Assembly: GCF_900115845.1 (NCBI RefSeq)
Contig: NZ_FOXX01000004.1
Location: 1 to 64,000 of the forward strand
Source: Priestia endophytica DSM 13796
GTDB lineage: Bacteria > Bacillota > Bacilli > Bacillales > Bacillaceae_H
Direction: 5' to 3'
DNA: 64,000 bases
The notes under the pieces were generated by a model, which saw only the letters and a list, made by a program, of their open reading frames with translations, had not been told where the DNA came from and did not search any database. How positions within the stretch are numbered: position 1 is the stretch's first letter; the number at the start of each line of letters is the position of its first letter. Both the position numbers and the translations under genes were made by a program. Below, in pieces: positions 26,194 through 37,112 of this stretch.

Positions 26194-26619
26194 ATGAAAC
26201 TAGATGAGTTCACAATTGGACAAGTATTTAAAACTAAGTCTTTTAAATTAACAAAAGAGAGGATTATGGGATTTGCAGAAGAGTTTGATCCTCAATATAT
26301 GCATTTAGATGAGGAAAAAGCGCAGCAAGGGAGATTTAATGGAATCATTGCTTCTGGAATACATACAATGGCACTTTCATTTAAACTTTGGATTGAAGAA
26401 GGTATGTATGGCGACGATGTTATTGCTGGAACTGAGATGAACAATATTAAATTTATAAAACCTGTTTATCCAGGAGATGAATTACATACTATTATAGAAG
26501 TTATTGATAAAAAAACGAAAAAAAGCGAAACCGGAATTCTTACTGTTTTATTATCTACTTATAATGATAAAGAACAAAAAGTATTTGAAGGTGACTTGTC
26601 GGTACTGATTAGAAGATAA
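26194..26619 (+). CDS. MaoC-like hotdog-fold hydratase
   Basis: A 141-aa single hotdog domain of the MaoC / (R)-specific enoyl-CoA hydratase type. The AEEFDPQYMHLDEEKA...GRFNGIIASGIHT segment carries the hydratase motif with the catalytic Asp and His, and IKFIKPVYPGDEL is also standard. It acts on acyl-CoA or acyl-ACP esters in the cytosol. AGAGGTG precedes the ATG. It is monocistronic, with no fatty-acid genes beside it, so pathway membership is open. Confidence 0.8.
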   Translation: MKLDEFTIGQVFKTKSFKLTKERIMGFAEEFDPQYMHLDEEKAQQGRFNGIIASGIHTMALSFKLWIEEGMYGDDVIAGTEMNNIKFIKPVYPGDELHTIIEVIDKKTKKSETGILTVLLSTYNDKEQKVFEGDLSVLIRR

Positions 26620-26688
26620 GGTCTTATTGAAAATAAGTAAAATCCTCTAATAATTTTTACAGGTATATGTCATATGCAAAATTAGTTT

Positions 26689-26757
26689 GCACAACATCGA
26701 TTATCAGAAGAAAAAAAGCGTAAGTTCATTGAGGGATGATGAGTTTGCGTTTTTTCT
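26689..26757 (+). repeat. Intergenic terminator-repeat, type B copy 1
   Basis: GCACAACATCGATTATCAGA-AGAAAAAAA is followed by an imperfect hairpin from GCGTAAGTTCATTGAG to TGAGTTTGCG and T-rich sequence. The leader matches copy 2 at 51174. Confidence 0.6.
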
Positions 26758-26919
26758 TTATGTCTCCTTTTCCGTACTAAAAGAAGCCTTATAAATTTCA
26801 TACGGCTTCCTAATCTCAATGTTTCTTGTTATATCCATTTTTTGTATAAAGAGTAATCCTAATATAGGTCCAATCAAAGCACCGAAAATAAACAAATTAA
26901 AGGATTCACCAATAAACTC
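26758..26919 (-). pseudogene. C-terminal remnant of a membrane protein
   Basis: A frame of 53 codons closed upstream by a stop reads EFIGESFNLFIFGALIGPIL-GLLFIQKMDITRNIEI... to SFSTEKET. It has one membrane helix and a charged tail but no start codon. The parent family is not recognised. Confidence 0.4.
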
Positions 26920-27359
26920 TTAAAGAATAGCGCGAAACTATAACCATTAAAATCTCATTGAATAGATTATGATTACTTGTTTAGAGACAGGATTAATGTA
27001 TTCAAAGCTTCGTTATATAACTTTTCAACACCTGTTGTAATTCATATAAGAAAAGGGGAGGTTCACTGAAAACTCTATGACATATAAAAAATAACGTATT
27101 TATTTACCAGCGGTAATCTTTATATGATTATTGAATATGTCCAAGTTATGAAAAGAATCAAAATACATCTCAATTAGGAAAGGAGAGGGTCAAAAAACCT
27201 TCTCCTTTTAATTACTTACTTATGTTTAGATACTCTTCTTCATTCCATATACTTGTACACTTGGCCTTCACGTAAGAAAACACCATGCTTTATCAAACAG
27301 TTAAAGAAAGCTCAATGACCTTAATCATCTTTGTCCTGAAAGAGTAAAATATCAATTAC
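26920..27359. other. Non-coding stretch
   Basis: Apart from a terminator hairpin at 27178-27209 I see no gene in this AT-rich stretch; the ORFs are short and lack ribosome sites. Confidence 0.4.
27178..27209. terminator. Terminator hairpin
   Basis: GAAAGGAGAGGGT pairs with ACCTTCTCCTTTT around CAAAAA. Confidence 0.6.
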
Positions 27360-27935
27360 TTATTCTTTACTAATCGTCTCATTATGGATCTTTTCGATAT
27401 GCTCCCAATTCAATACCTGCTTGATTTCTTTGTAAACTTCCTCACCACTAAGCGTCATCCCATTTTCGATCCACCAATTTAAAACGCCTAGAGTAGCTCC
27501 GGCAAGTGCGGCTATCCCAATTTCAGAAGAGGTAGAAATGGATGGAGTTTTAGCGTCACTCGAAATCTCCTGCTTCATCCCCATAGTCATTTCTTTTCTT
27601 ATGACATACCTCAATGAATCCCTTTCTTCTAAGAATAGCTGAGAGAATAATCGTTTATATTTAATCGCCACATTAAATAATTTTAAATGCACCTCTTCAA
27701 GGTTACTATCCGTAAAATGAAATTCCTCGGCAATTTCTTTTAATGAGTAAGCCAACAAATCATACTTGTCATTAAAATGTGTATAGAATGTAGCACGATG
27801 AACCATTGCTTCTTCGCAAATTTCTTTTACAGAAATGGAATGAAAGGAATGGTGCTCTATTAAAGAAAGCAAAGCTTGAGAGAGAAGCTTACGAGTTCTT
27901 TTGACTCGTAAGTCTTCTTTTTTTTCTTGTCCCAT
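27360..27935 (-). CDS. TetR family regulator
   Basis: A 191-aa TetR repressor. The helix-turn-helix SISVKEICEEAMVHRATFYT-HFNDKYDLL lies in residues about 35-60, with a TetR_C_8-like C-terminal domain in which GVLNWWIENGM is typical. ATG 27935 is preferred because GAGG lies 8 nt before it; the ATG at 27941 is too close. It is divergent from a flavin monooxygenase gene and probably represses it. Related to, but clearly distinct from, the TetR protein at 389-991. Confidence 0.85.
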   Translation of the reverse strand: MGQEKKEDLRVKRTRKLLSQALLSLIEHHSFHSISVKEICEEAMVHRATFYTHFNDKYDLLAYSLKEIAEEFHFTDSNLEEVHLKLFNVAIKYKRLFSQLFLEERDSLRYVIRKEMTMGMKQEISSDAKTPSISTSSEIGIAALAGATLGVLNWWIENGMTLSGEEVYKEIKQVLNWEHIEKIHNETISKE

Positions 27936-28040
27936 ATACATTACCTCGTTTCTGTATCGTTAATCGACAGTTCCCCTATATTGTTTATTGATAAAAATAA
28001 TTATACAACCTAACATATAAATTACAAGAATAAATAAAGT

Positions 28041-28069
28041 ATACACATGTCTTAAAAAGTTATGTGTAT
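28041..28069. promoter_or_regulatory. Candidate TetR operator
   Basis: ATACACAT (28041-28048) and ATGTGTAT (28062-28069) form a perfect inverted repeat with a 13-bp centre, between the divergent tetR and monooxygenase genes. Confidence 0.4.
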
Positions 28070-28250
28070 CAGAAAAATCTTAATGATAACAAATCTACAT
28101 TCACTAGGTACTTCTACTCTTGTGAAAAAAATTCAAAACCAAAGTGACAGAATCACTTCCATATTAACCACTATCTAAACCGTATCATTTGCACATCAAA
28201 TCATTACTATTTACGCTTCCAATCGGAAGATAGAAAAGGAGACCGTAAAA

Positions 28251-29789
28251 ATGAATACACCGTTAACATCTCATCAACCAAAAGAAGAAAAAGCCATTGT
28301 GATTGGAGGAGGCATTGCAGGTTTGCTCACGGCTCGCGTTCTTTCTGATCATTATGAAGAAGTAATAATTATAGAAAGAGATGAGCTACCTCAAGAGCCA
28401 TCTACTCGTTCAGGTACGCCTCAAGCTTTTCATCCTCATCGCATACTGCCACGCGGAAGTATGATTATGGAACGTTTCTTCCCTGGCTATATTGATGATT
28501 TATTAGTTCAAGGAGCTCCTTCTACACAAAATGAAAAAATGAGCCTATTCACTTCGTACGGAAGTCTACAAATGGTTCCTCCTGAGAAAAATGCATCAAG
28601 TAGTCGAGCCCTATTAGAGTGGACGTTCCGCCAGCGTGTACAACAGATTTCAAATGTACGTTTTCTTTCTAAACAAGAAGTGACAGGTCTTCAAACATCG
28701 GCTGATCAAAGCCAAGTGACAGGTGTTCATATAAAAGAACGAAGTGAACAAAAACAAGAAAGAACAGTGACTGCTGATTTAGTAGTGGATACAAGTGGAC
28801 GCTCTTCAAAGTTGATTAAATGGCTTGAAGCTATGGGACTTGAGGTACCACAACCAGAACGTTTAAAAGTATCTCTTGGCTATAGTACGCGCTATTATCG
28901 AATACCCCGACATGTTAAGGAGAAATGGGGAGGGGTGGTTTCGGAAGCACAACCGGATAAAGGGATTGGCACGGGAATGCTAGGCTATATCGAAGATAAC
29001 ATGGCTCAAACATTATTATTTAGTGCAGGTGGTGCGCACTATCCGTCAACGAACCCAGAAGAATATGAAAAAGAATTACAGGCACTCGCTACCCCGATGA
29101 TCTCAGAAATAGTCAAAGAGCTAGAGCCAATGGGTGTTCCGCGAGGCTATCGTACACCTGAATCGGTTCGTCAACACTTTGAACAAATGGAAGATTGGCC
29201 AGCTGGTTTACTTGTAGTCGGCGATGCATTTTGTAACTTTGACCCTATTCATGGACAAGGAATGACGGTAGCTGCGATTGAAGCTGAAATGTTAGACATT
29301 TGTTTGCATGAAAAACGTCATACCTCTCAATCTCACTTTGAACGCCACGTATTGCAACGTATGCAAGAAGCAATTGAACCGGCATGGTGGCTGAGTTCAG
29401 TTGCAGATTTACGTTGGAAAGGCGTTGAACATGTGGGAGCTGAGCCCTTAAAAGGTGTGTCCTTTGCACAGAAGTACTTCAATTTGTATGTTAAACAAGC
29501 CGTGAAATTGGCGAACGAAGAGAACAATCCTTCTATGTTCCAACAGTATTTTATGATGAATGCATTAGTCCTTTCCCCGCGTGACATTATTAATGCTCAT
29601 ACACTGAACATGTTATTGACAGGGAATGGATCCCTAGAGGAGAAGCAATTGTTAGCTGAATTAGGAAACGTAGACGAACAACAAATACAAGAAAGATTAG
29701 ATGAGCTGATTCCTTCCTTTTCGTTGGCAGTTGATGAGAAGGCCTTACATTCATTTCCTTCCATACCCCTTTCGAATACCAAGGCATGA
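28251..29789 (+). CDS. FAD-dependent oxidoreductase / monooxygenase
   Basis: A 512-aa flavoprotein of the broad 2-polyprenylphenol hydroxylase / geranylgeranyl-reductase superfamily. It has GGGIAG (residues about 19-24) with the ERD acidic end of the first Rossmann unit, the DTSGRSS motif and GDAFCNFDPIHGQGMTVAAI, the FAD-closing motif. The C-terminal 150 residues are helical. The family includes hydroxylases, epoxidases and halogenases; Lys and Glu of halogenases are not evident, so a monooxygenase or reductase is likelier. GGAG precedes the ATG. A 4Fe-4S ferredoxin gene follows by about 180 bp and could supply electrons (inference). Confidence 0.75.
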   Translation: MNTPLTSHQPKEEKAIVIGGGIAGLLTARVLSDHYEEVIIIERDELPQEPSTRSGTPQAFHPHRILPRGSMIMERFFPGYIDDLLVQGAPSTQNEKMSLFTSYGSLQMVPPEKNASSSRALLEWTFRQRVQQISNVRFLSKQEVTGLQTSADQSQVTGVHIKERSEQKQERTVTADLVVDTSGRSSKLIKWLEAMGLEVPQPERLKVSLGYSTRYYRIPRHVKEKWGGVVSEAQPDKGIGTGMLGYIEDNMAQTLLFSAGGAHYPSTNPEEYEKELQALATPMISEIVKELEPMGVPRGYRTPESVRQHFEQMEDWPAGLLVVGDAFCNFDPIHGQGMTVAAIEAEMLDICLHEKRHTSQSHFERHVLQRMQEAIEPAWWLSSVADLRWKGVEHVGAEPLKGVSFAQKYFNLYVKQAVKLANEENNPSMFQQYFMMNALVLSPRDIINAHTLNMLLTGNGSLEEKQLLAELGNVDEQQIQERLDELIPSFSLAVDEKALHSFPSIPLSNTKA

Positions 29790-29944
29790 AGATGGACCAA
29801 AAGGCTAATATGTTGTTCAAGATTCTTAAAAAGAACCTGATGCTTCAAGAAATTAAATCAGAAAGTAGAAGAGGGGACGTTCATTCGTAAAACTTATTAC
29901 TCAAATCATTGGTCAAGTTTCTATGATTGCCTTAGTAATAATAG

Positions 29945-30202
<258 letters not shown>

Positions 30203-30249
30203 TATATTTGCTTGACTTATATATGAGTCTATAAAAATAGAAAAATAAG

Positions 30250-30286
30250 AAAATCCTTTGCTGATTATAAGCAAAGGATTTTTTTA
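30250..30286 (+). terminator. Ferredoxin-gene terminator
   Basis: AAATCCTTTGC pairs with GCAAAGGATTT around TGATTATAA, followed by T5-7. Confidence 0.8.
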
Positions 30287-30455
30287 TTAAAGAGTATTTA
30301 GGATAAATCAATTATTATAAAATTAGTGGTTAGAGGTAACTAAAATTCTCTGGCTAATATAAATAGGAAGAGTCTATACAATACTAATAAAGATTAGTTG
30401 TCAAAACGTATGGTATCTATAGGATAATTGCTACATTTTATAAGGTCAATGAGCG

Positions 30456-30779
30456 TTGCCAATAAACATGAAATGGATAATCTTATTAATTGAAACGTCT
30501 ACCTTAGAAAAGAACACTGAAGAAGAGGATAATGGTAATGAAATGATTGAATATTTTACAGACTCGCTTGATGAGGTTGTATATTCAATCATTGATCCAA
30601 CCCTCTTAAATCCAAATGTCGCGTTAAAACAAGAACAAAAAGTTGAAATTATAAGTCAGTTATACAAAAAAGGAATATTCCAATTAAAAGGGGCCGTCTC
30701 TCAAGTTGCTGAGTTACTGAACATATTTGAACCTAGTGTGTGTCGATACTTAAAAATGATTGATAATAATAAAAAATAA
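30456..30779 (+). pseudogene. Truncated YheO-type regulator (HTH only)
   Basis: The last 50 residues (QEQKVEIISQLYKKGIFQLK ... AELLNIFEPSVCRYLKMI) match the C-terminal helix-turn-helix of the YheO-type regulator at 19479, while the PAS domain is missing and the upstream part does not resemble it. The 107-aa frame begins at a TTG with no ribosome site. A decayed paralogue is the simplest reading; an expressed HTH-only protein cannot be excluded. Confidence 0.55.
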
Positions 30780-30860
30780 GCAAGAGGAACGATAAAGTTC
30801 CTTTGTTTATCTTTTATTATTCAACCCGCTGAAGTATCCCTTTAAACGTATGCTTCTAGT

Positions 30861-30923
30861 TACTATAATGTTGATTATTGACACAAAAACAGGAGAGAAG
30901 CTTTAAAACTTCTCTCTTGTTTG
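30861..30923 (+). repeat. Intergenic terminator-repeat, type B copy 3
   Basis: TACTATAATGTTGATTATTG is followed by a hairpin AACAGGAGAGAAG/CTTCTCTCTTGTT (30888-30921). The leader corresponds to the ATAATGTTGRTTAT core of the type B copies. Confidence 0.5.
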
Positions 30924-30962
30924 ATGTCTAAACTTAATCTTATAAGGTAGTGTCCTCTGAAG

Positions 30963-31085
30963 TTAATCCAATTCGATTTTAGCTCCATCTAGTCCAAGAG
31001 TTTTCCCTTGGACTATATCATCCTCTCTTTCTACAGAGTTTCCTGTTCCTATTGGTCCATTTGTTTCAATGCTATCTTCTCTTAA
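30963..31085 (-). pseudogene. Possible C-terminal gene fragment
   Basis: An open stretch of 41 codons without a start reads LREDSIETNGPIGTGNSVER ... GKTLGLDGAKIELD. It looks protein-like, but no family is recognised and upstream it is closed by a stop. Confidence 0.25.
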
Positions 31086-31392
31086 TTAATAAATAAACGG
31101 TAATTTATGTTCATAGAGCCTAATATGCATAGAATCACACTTCCTAAAAAAAGGTGGTAAGGTTTTGAACAATATAATGGTGAGAGAGTTTAGCATCCTT
31201 TTGGTCTTTGTCTTTTTAAAAATGAATTACAACATATCAATATTAAGGTTATTATTTTCCAACTCCCCACAGTAAGCCCTACCTTTATGGACACTCCTAT
31301 CAAAAGTGCATCAAAAGGGGAAGTTCCAAGGGATGATTGTATAGTGAAGGATATACCAATTTGACTTTACTCAACATCTTTATCATTATTTT
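31086..31392. other. Non-coding stretch
   Basis: I see no gene or strong hairpin in this stretch before the marR operators. Confidence 0.35.
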
Positions 31393-31453
31393 TATTGCAA
31401 ATGCAATAAATTTAAGTTAAGTTTAATATATGTTATTTTTGTTGCGTTTGCAA
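31393..31453. promoter_or_regulatory. Two MarR-type operators before marR-paiAB
   Basis: TTATTGCA-AA-TGCAATAA (31393-31410) is a perfect dyad and TTGCGTTTGCAA (31442-31453) is a near copy of its core TTGCANNTGCAA. They are 47 bp apart and lie just before the marR start, so MarR autoregulation is likely. Confidence 0.6.
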
Positions 31454-31478
31454 CGAATTATGCGCTAAGGAGTGAATT

Positions 31479-32475
<997 letters not shown>

Positions 32476-32503
32476 CTTCTTTGGAGAGGAGAGGTGGAGG
32501 ATT

Positions 32504-33127
32504 ATGTATATTCCACGATATTTTAAAGTCACAAATGTTGATGAAATATGGGAGTTTGTTCAAGAGAACTCCTTTGGCACGATGGTCACAACAAAACAAG
32601 GGAAACCCATTGCCACCCATTTGCCCTTGCAATTAGTGAAAGAGGGAGATACTTACTATATAACGGGGCATGTGGCTTATGGGAACCCTCAATGGAGAAC
32701 ATTTGAAACCTGTGAAGATGTATTGGTGATGTTCCAAGGACCGCACGCTTATATCTCTTCTTCTTGGTATAAGCAAGAAAATGTGCCGACATGGAACTAT
32801 CAAGCTGTACATGTATATGGTACAGCTAGCATTTTGAACGAAGAAGAGTTAAAACAAGACCTGACAAAGTTGCTGCAAAAATATGAAAAACACCGTAAGA
32901 ATCCAGTTTTATGGGATAAGCTTTCTCCTGAAGTTTTAGAAAAACAACTAAAAGGGATTGTTGGATTTAAGATTAAAGTACAGGAAATTCAAGCTGCCAA
33001 TAAACTAAGTCAAAATCGTAATGAAGATGACTATCAGAACATCGTTAATAAACTCTATGAAGAAAAGGATTTGAATTCCCAACAAATGGCACAATTGATG
33101 GAGAGGAAGTTCAAAAAGGACAAATAA
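32504..33127 (+). CDS. paiB: PaiB-like FMN-binding regulator
   Basis: A 207-aa protein of the PaiB family (split-barrel, FMN-binding fold). The MYIPRYFKVTNVDEIWEFVQ start, IATHLPL, HVAYGNPQW, FQGPHAYISSSWY and VPTWNYQAVHVYG blocks are all characteristic. In B. subtilis PaiB, with PaiA, lowers expression of sporulation and degradative-enzyme genes. GGAGG lies just before the ATG. It is last in the marR-paiA-paiB operon and is followed by a terminator at 33264. Confidence 0.9.
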   Translation: MYIPRYFKVTNVDEIWEFVQENSFGTMVTTKQGKPIATHLPLQLVKEGDTYYITGHVAYGNPQWRTFETCEDVLVMFQGPHAYISSSWYKQENVPTWNYQAVHVYGTASILNEEELKQDLTKLLQKYEKHRKNPVLWDKLSPEVLEKQLKGIVGFKIKVQEIQAANKLSQNRNEDDYQNIVNKLYEEKDLNSQQMAQLMERKFKKDK

Positions 33128-33263
33128 GTCTTATAAAAAGGCTGATCGTTTTAAAAAGATTGATCAATACCGTTTATTCATTTTAAAGGTTATCTTTTTA
33201 ACCTTAAACTACAATACTATTCTACTAAAGGTTGCTTTTCTAAAGTAAGATTATTATTTATGA

Positions 33264-33298
33264 ACTGAACGGTAAAAAACGTTCAGTCTATTTTTTAT
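33264..33298 (+). terminator. pai operon terminator
   Basis: ACTGAACG pairs with CGTTCAGT around GTAAAAAA, followed by CTATTTTTTAT. Confidence 0.65.
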
Positions 33299-33359
33299 CA
33301 ATAAAGTATATTCTATTGATATAGTTGTTGTACTTCTGAATAAATGGGAATAAAGTGAG

Positions 33360-33411
33360 AAACCTTTCCTCTTCAGTAGCAAGAATTACATTACTGAAAA
33401 GGAAAGGTTTT
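33360..33411. terminator. Long hairpin between convergent genes
   Basis: AAACCTTTCCTCTTCAGTA pairs with TACTGAAAAGGAAAGGTTT (one mismatch) around a 13-nt loop. Confidence 0.65.
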
Positions 33412-33561
33412 GTGGTGTATACTTACTTTTTCGAATGGATTTATAACACCTAAACGCCTAGTTCATATAACTTACATTATTGGAAGTTTGAATTCCTATT
33501 TAATGTTTGAAATTCGGAAAACTTGAATGATTAATATTATTAAAATTTAATGGATTTACTT

Positions 33562-34275
33562 TTAGAAATGTGATTTAAAACCGTAAATAATTGAAACAAG
33601 CAGTGCAGTCACTACTATTCCAGGAAGAAGATTAGCCACTTTGATTTTTGTAATTCCTACTAAATTTAAACCGATGGCAATAATCATAATTCCACCGGTA
33701 GCTGTTATTTCTGTAATAAAACTATTCATTAAAGCCTGAGGAATAAAACGCTCAATTTGAGTTGCAAAAATAGCAATTGAACCTTCATATAAAATGACTG
33801 GAATTGCAGAAAATAAGACCCCAATCCCTAGTGTTGTAGTCAATATTAACGCTACAAATGTATCTATAATAGTTTTTGTGTATAACACATCATGATTACC
33901 CCTAATTCCACTATCTAAAGCACCAATGATACCCATTGCTCCAACAACGAATACTAAAGTACCTGTTATAAATCCTTGAGATATACTTCCCTCTTTATTT
34001 GAGCCGATTTTTTTCTCTAACCAACCTCCTATGTTAGTTAGTTTATCTTCTAAGGCAAATAACTCACCAATTACTGCCCCTATAGCAAGACTTAAAATCA
34101 CGATAAGGAAATTCTCACTTTTAAATCCCATTTGTACTCCCATGACGATAATGGCTAAACCCATTACATTCATGACAGTGTGTTTCATGCTATCTGGTAT
34201 ACGACGAAGCAGACTGCCTAATAAAGTACCGATACTTACACCTATTCCGTTTAATAAAGCCCCTATTAAAATCAT
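33562..34275 (-). CDS. DUF554 family membrane protein (YdfK-like)
   Basis: A 237-aa protein with about seven hydrophobic segments. The beginning MILIGALLNGIGVSIGTLLG and the repeated GAxIGxxxxLEDKL region are typical of DUF554 (YdfK/YqgA). The function of the family is unknown; a transport role is guessed from topology. Divergent from a LysR regulator, which probably controls it. A second DUF554 gene lies at 38264-38941, behind a MerR-type promoter. Confidence 0.8.
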   Translation of the reverse strand: MILIGALLNGIGVSIGTLLGSLLRRIPDSMKHTVMNVMGLAIIVMGVQMGFKSENFLIVILSLAIGAVIGELFALEDKLTNIGGWLEKKIGSNKEGSISQGFITGTLVFVVGAMGIIGALDSGIRGNHDVLYTKTIIDTFVALILTTTLGIGVLFSAIPVILYEGSIAIFATQIERFIPQALMNSFITEITATGGIMIIAIGLNLVGITKIKVANLLPGIVVTALLVSIIYGFKSHF

Positions 34276-34400
34276 TTTCTTTCACCTGTCCGTTTCTATA
34301 CAGCTGTATTTTCTCAAATTATAGAGGTAAACTACATATAAATAAAATCAAAGTTTTCAATATTTAACATGAATAAAATTTATGGATAGGAATGATAAAA

Positions 34401-35273
34401 ATGAGTCTTGCCAAATATGAGGTTTTCGACACTGTTGTTGAACTAGGTAATCTAACCAAAGCTGCGGAAGCTTTAAATTTAACTCAGTCTGCTGTTAGTT
34501 ATTCTATCGCAAATCTTGAATCTGAACTTGGATTTCCTCTACTTATTAGAAGTCGATCTGGTATCACTTTAACAAGCAATGGGCAGAGAATCTTAAAATA
34601 TATACGAACGATTCTACATTGGGATGAAAAAATGAAGCAAGAAGCCGCCTGTATCAACGGACTTGAAGTTGGTTCAGTTCGGATAGGGGCATTTACAAGT
34701 GTTTGTATTCAATGGCTTCCTAGATGGATAAAGCATTTCAAACAAGAGCATCCCTTTATAGAAATTAAGATTTTACAGGGAGGCTATCAAGACATTGAAC
34801 AATGGATTGCTAATGGAGTTGTAGATTTTGGTTTTGTTAGCTTACCTACATTAGAGGGTTTTGAAACGATACCGCTAAAAAAAGACAGATTGGTTTGTAT
34901 CCTTCCATACAATCATCCTCTGGGTAATCAAGATAAGATTCGTATTGAACAATTAGAGAATGAATCCTTTATCATACAAAAGTCTGGTTATGACCACGAT
35001 ATAAAACGTATATTTAAAGAGACCGGTGTTACGCTCAAAAACGCATTCGAAATGGCTGATGACCAAGCAATTATAGCCTTGGTGGAAAATGAACTAGGTG
35101 TGAGCGTCATTCCTGAATTAGTTCTGCAAGGTCTGCCTCATAACGTTACCATTCTTAGTATAGAGCCAGAACAGCATCGATTTATCAGCATTGCTGCACC
35201 ATCTCTAAAAGAAATCTCTCCTGCTGCCAAAAAGTTTATTGAATATGTAAAAACGTTGTTAAAGTCAAACTAA
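34401..35273 (+). CDS. LysR family regulator
   Basis: A 290-aa LysR-type regulator. The N-terminal helix-turn-helix has the conserved NLTKAAEALNLTQSAVSYSI (residues about 15-34), followed by the linker helix and a periplasmic-binding-like effector domain (VRIGAFTSVCIQWLP ... ALVENELGVSVIPELV). ATG 34401 is preferred because AGGA lies 9 nt before it; the ATG at 34392 is adjacent to that site. Divergent from the DUF554 gene, its likely target. Confidence 0.9.
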   Translation: MSLAKYEVFDTVVELGNLTKAAEALNLTQSAVSYSIANLESELGFPLLIRSRSGITLTSNGQRILKYIRTILHWDEKMKQEAACINGLEVGSVRIGAFTSVCIQWLPRWIKHFKQEHPFIEIKILQGGYQDIEQWIANGVVDFGFVSLPTLEGFETIPLKKDRLVCILPYNHPLGNQDKIRIEQLENESFIIQKSGYDHDIKRIFKETGVTLKNAFEMADDQAIIALVENELGVSVIPELVLQGLPHNVTILSIEPEQHRFISIAAPSLKEISPAAKKFIEYVKTLLKSN

Positions 35274-35440
35274 TATATCTAATTATGTATATGGTATTCC
35301 TATGAAGTTAACATAACAGCTCTTATCGGCAATCATTTTAGGAATTAATAGATAACTAAAGTTATTATCTACTACCTCGACATAACAAAACTCCAAAAGT
35401 ATAAAGAATGAATGTATTTTTTTGTAAAAGGAGAAGAGTT

Positions 35441-35926
35441 ATGAAAGAATTATATAGCGTAGATAAAGATACAGTAGTTGACATCAATGATATTACTAAA
35501 TTAAGAGTATGTTTGCTTAAAGAAATAAAGGAAATTTAAACAAAAGAAGAAGAAACTCAACTCATAAATGCTACCAAGATCTATTTAGAAACTGAAATCT
35601 CCAATAATCATTTTGTTTCTTATATAGCTAAAAATGATGAAGGAGTTGTAAGTGTAAGGGGAGTGTTTTTTAAAAAAAGACCTTCTTATTTAGAGGATTT
35701 ACAAGGCATAGAGGCTTATATCTTTAATATGTACACCTTACCAGCGCATAGAAGCCAAGGGTTAGCTAGACAATTATTTGAGAAATGTATTGAAGAGTGT
35801 AAGAAAAGAAATGTAAAGGGAATCTGGTTACATGCTTCTAAAGATGGTGAACCATTGTACGGGTGTAGGGGCTTTAACTTTAAAGGTAGTGAGGAGAGTT
35901 ATTGCTCTAAAAAAGCATGTATATGA
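35441..35926 (+). pseudogene. GNAT acetyltransferase with one in-frame stop
   Basis: From ATG 35441 (behind AAGGAGAAGAG) one frame of 161 codons runs to 35926, broken only by TAA at 35537-35539 (codon 33). The C-terminal part has the acetyl-CoA motif LPAHRSQGLARQLFEKCIEE and the closing GCRGFNF. Translation after the stop could restart only at a weak internal site, giving a fragment without the first strands. Nonsense-mutated gene. Confidence 0.75.
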
Positions 35927-35935
35927 TATACAGAG

Positions 35936-35975
35936 CTAGTTTACATAAAATATGCTTAGGGAAGTAAACGCTGCG
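35936..35975 (+). repeat. Intergenic terminator-repeat, type A copy 4 (decayed)
   Basis: CTAGTTTACATAAAATATGC-TTAGGGAAGTAAA matches the leader of copy 3, but no hairpin follows. Confidence 0.55.
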
Positions 35976-36246
35976 TAGACACTTTGAGCATCAAAAAAAC
36001 TATGCCTTCTGTTTTCCCTTCATTGTGGATTATTAATTTTCCCTTAGAATCTTATAATTTAGGAAAACATTTGGGAGAATGGTAATAGATGAACTTTCAA
36101 AATAAATTCTTAATGATTAATATTAGGTTTTAATATTCTCGCAGCATATAAAAATGTTAAAATATATGTGTTAACCCAGTTAGTGTAATAGATTTGCACT
36201 TGCTAATAAAAGCATCATGCTTAAACTCACGGAGGGGATGAATAAA

Positions 36247-36693
36247 ATGAAAAAAGTATTAGCAGCTTTACTTACGACAGTACTTATATTTTTACCCGTT
36301 GGAAACTTTGCTTTCCAAGATCATTCAACAACAGTGGAAGCAAAATCTTACAGGTCAGGTAAGAAAAGTTTTAACAACGATAACAACAGTACAAATAACA
36401 ATTTAAATTTCCAAAAGAAAAAAGAGGACTCTACTACAACAAATAAATCCACAAACGCTAAAAATAACAAAGGCGGATTTATGTCGGGTGGTCTAATGAA
36501 AGGCCTTATGATAGGTGGACTTGCTGGATTATTATTTGGTAGTCTATTTGCAAATATGGGTATATTAGGATCTATTTTAGGCTTACTAATTAATGTTCTA
36601 GCCATTGTCGTTTTAATTGCTGTTATTCGCAAAGTTTTTGTGTTTTTCAGAGCTAAAAAGAAAAATAAGGATACTAATCCATGGGGAGCTTAA
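36247..36693 (+). CDS. Secreted/membrane protein, Tim44-precursor-like
   Basis: A 148-aa protein with a signal peptide (MKKVLAALLTTVLIFLPVGN ... VEA), an Asn/Thr/Lys-rich linker, then a Gly-rich membrane pair (GGLMKGLMIGGLAGLLFGSL ... NVLAIVVLIAVI) and a basic tail. The same order opens bacterial Tim44-like proteins, but the globular Tim44 domain is absent. GGAGGGG lies 9 nt before ATG 36247; upstream ATGs at 36217 and 36238 are less well placed. Its end overlaps the next gene by 13 nt, so the two are translationally linked. Confidence 0.65.
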   Translation: MKKVLAALLTTVLIFLPVGNFAFQDHSTTVEAKSYRSGKKSFNNDNNSTNNNLNFQKKKEDSTTTNKSTNAKNNKGGFMSGGLMKGLMIGGLAGLLFGSLFANMGILGSILGLLINVLAIVVLIAVIRKVFVFFRAKKKNKDTNPWGA

Positions 36694-36968
36694 GCATTTC
36701 TGAGCAAGATATTATTAATGCCCTTTGTGTTTATATCTCTCAAAAAAAGCAAATAAAGCCTGAAGAAGTCGAAGTAGAACTAATGTATGATGATAGCTGC
36801 GGATTTTCTGCGGAAGTTTTTGTAGACGGGCGAAAGCAAGTTTTAATTACTGCAAACTTAATTGAAGCTATTCGATTATGGCTTGACGAATATCTGAATA
36901 GAGATCCTTACGCTGGAATTAAGCTAGTGCTAGATGATGAAGAAGGGATTATTGCACTAATTAATTGA
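36681..36968 (+). CDS. YxcD family protein (DUF2653)
   Basis: A 95-aa acidic soluble protein. SISEQDIINALCVYISQKKQ, ELMYDDSCGFSAEV and the EAIRLWLDEYLNRDPYAGIK segment match the YxcD/DUF2653 family of Bacillus, whose function is unknown. It overlaps the preceding Tim44-like gene by 13 nt and is probably expressed with it. Confidence 0.75.
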   Translation: MGSLSISEQDIINALCVYISQKKQIKPEEVEVELMYDDSCGFSAEVFVDGRKQVLITANLIEAIRLWLDEYLNRDPYAGIKLVLDDEEGIIALIN

Positions 36969-37112
36969 TAAATGGAAGATAACCAGAACAAAGAGTTTTA
37001 CTGGAGTAAGGACTAGGGAGTCTATCAAACTTCATGAAAACAATTTATATTTTCATCTAAATTTAAGGGGAAATAATACTCTCTTGCTAACTATGTATGC
37101 TATATATATCAG

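Noticed and set aside
36348-36632. 94-aa frame on the minus strand
   Set aside because: Lies inside the Tim44-like gene, is low-complexity and has no ribosome site.
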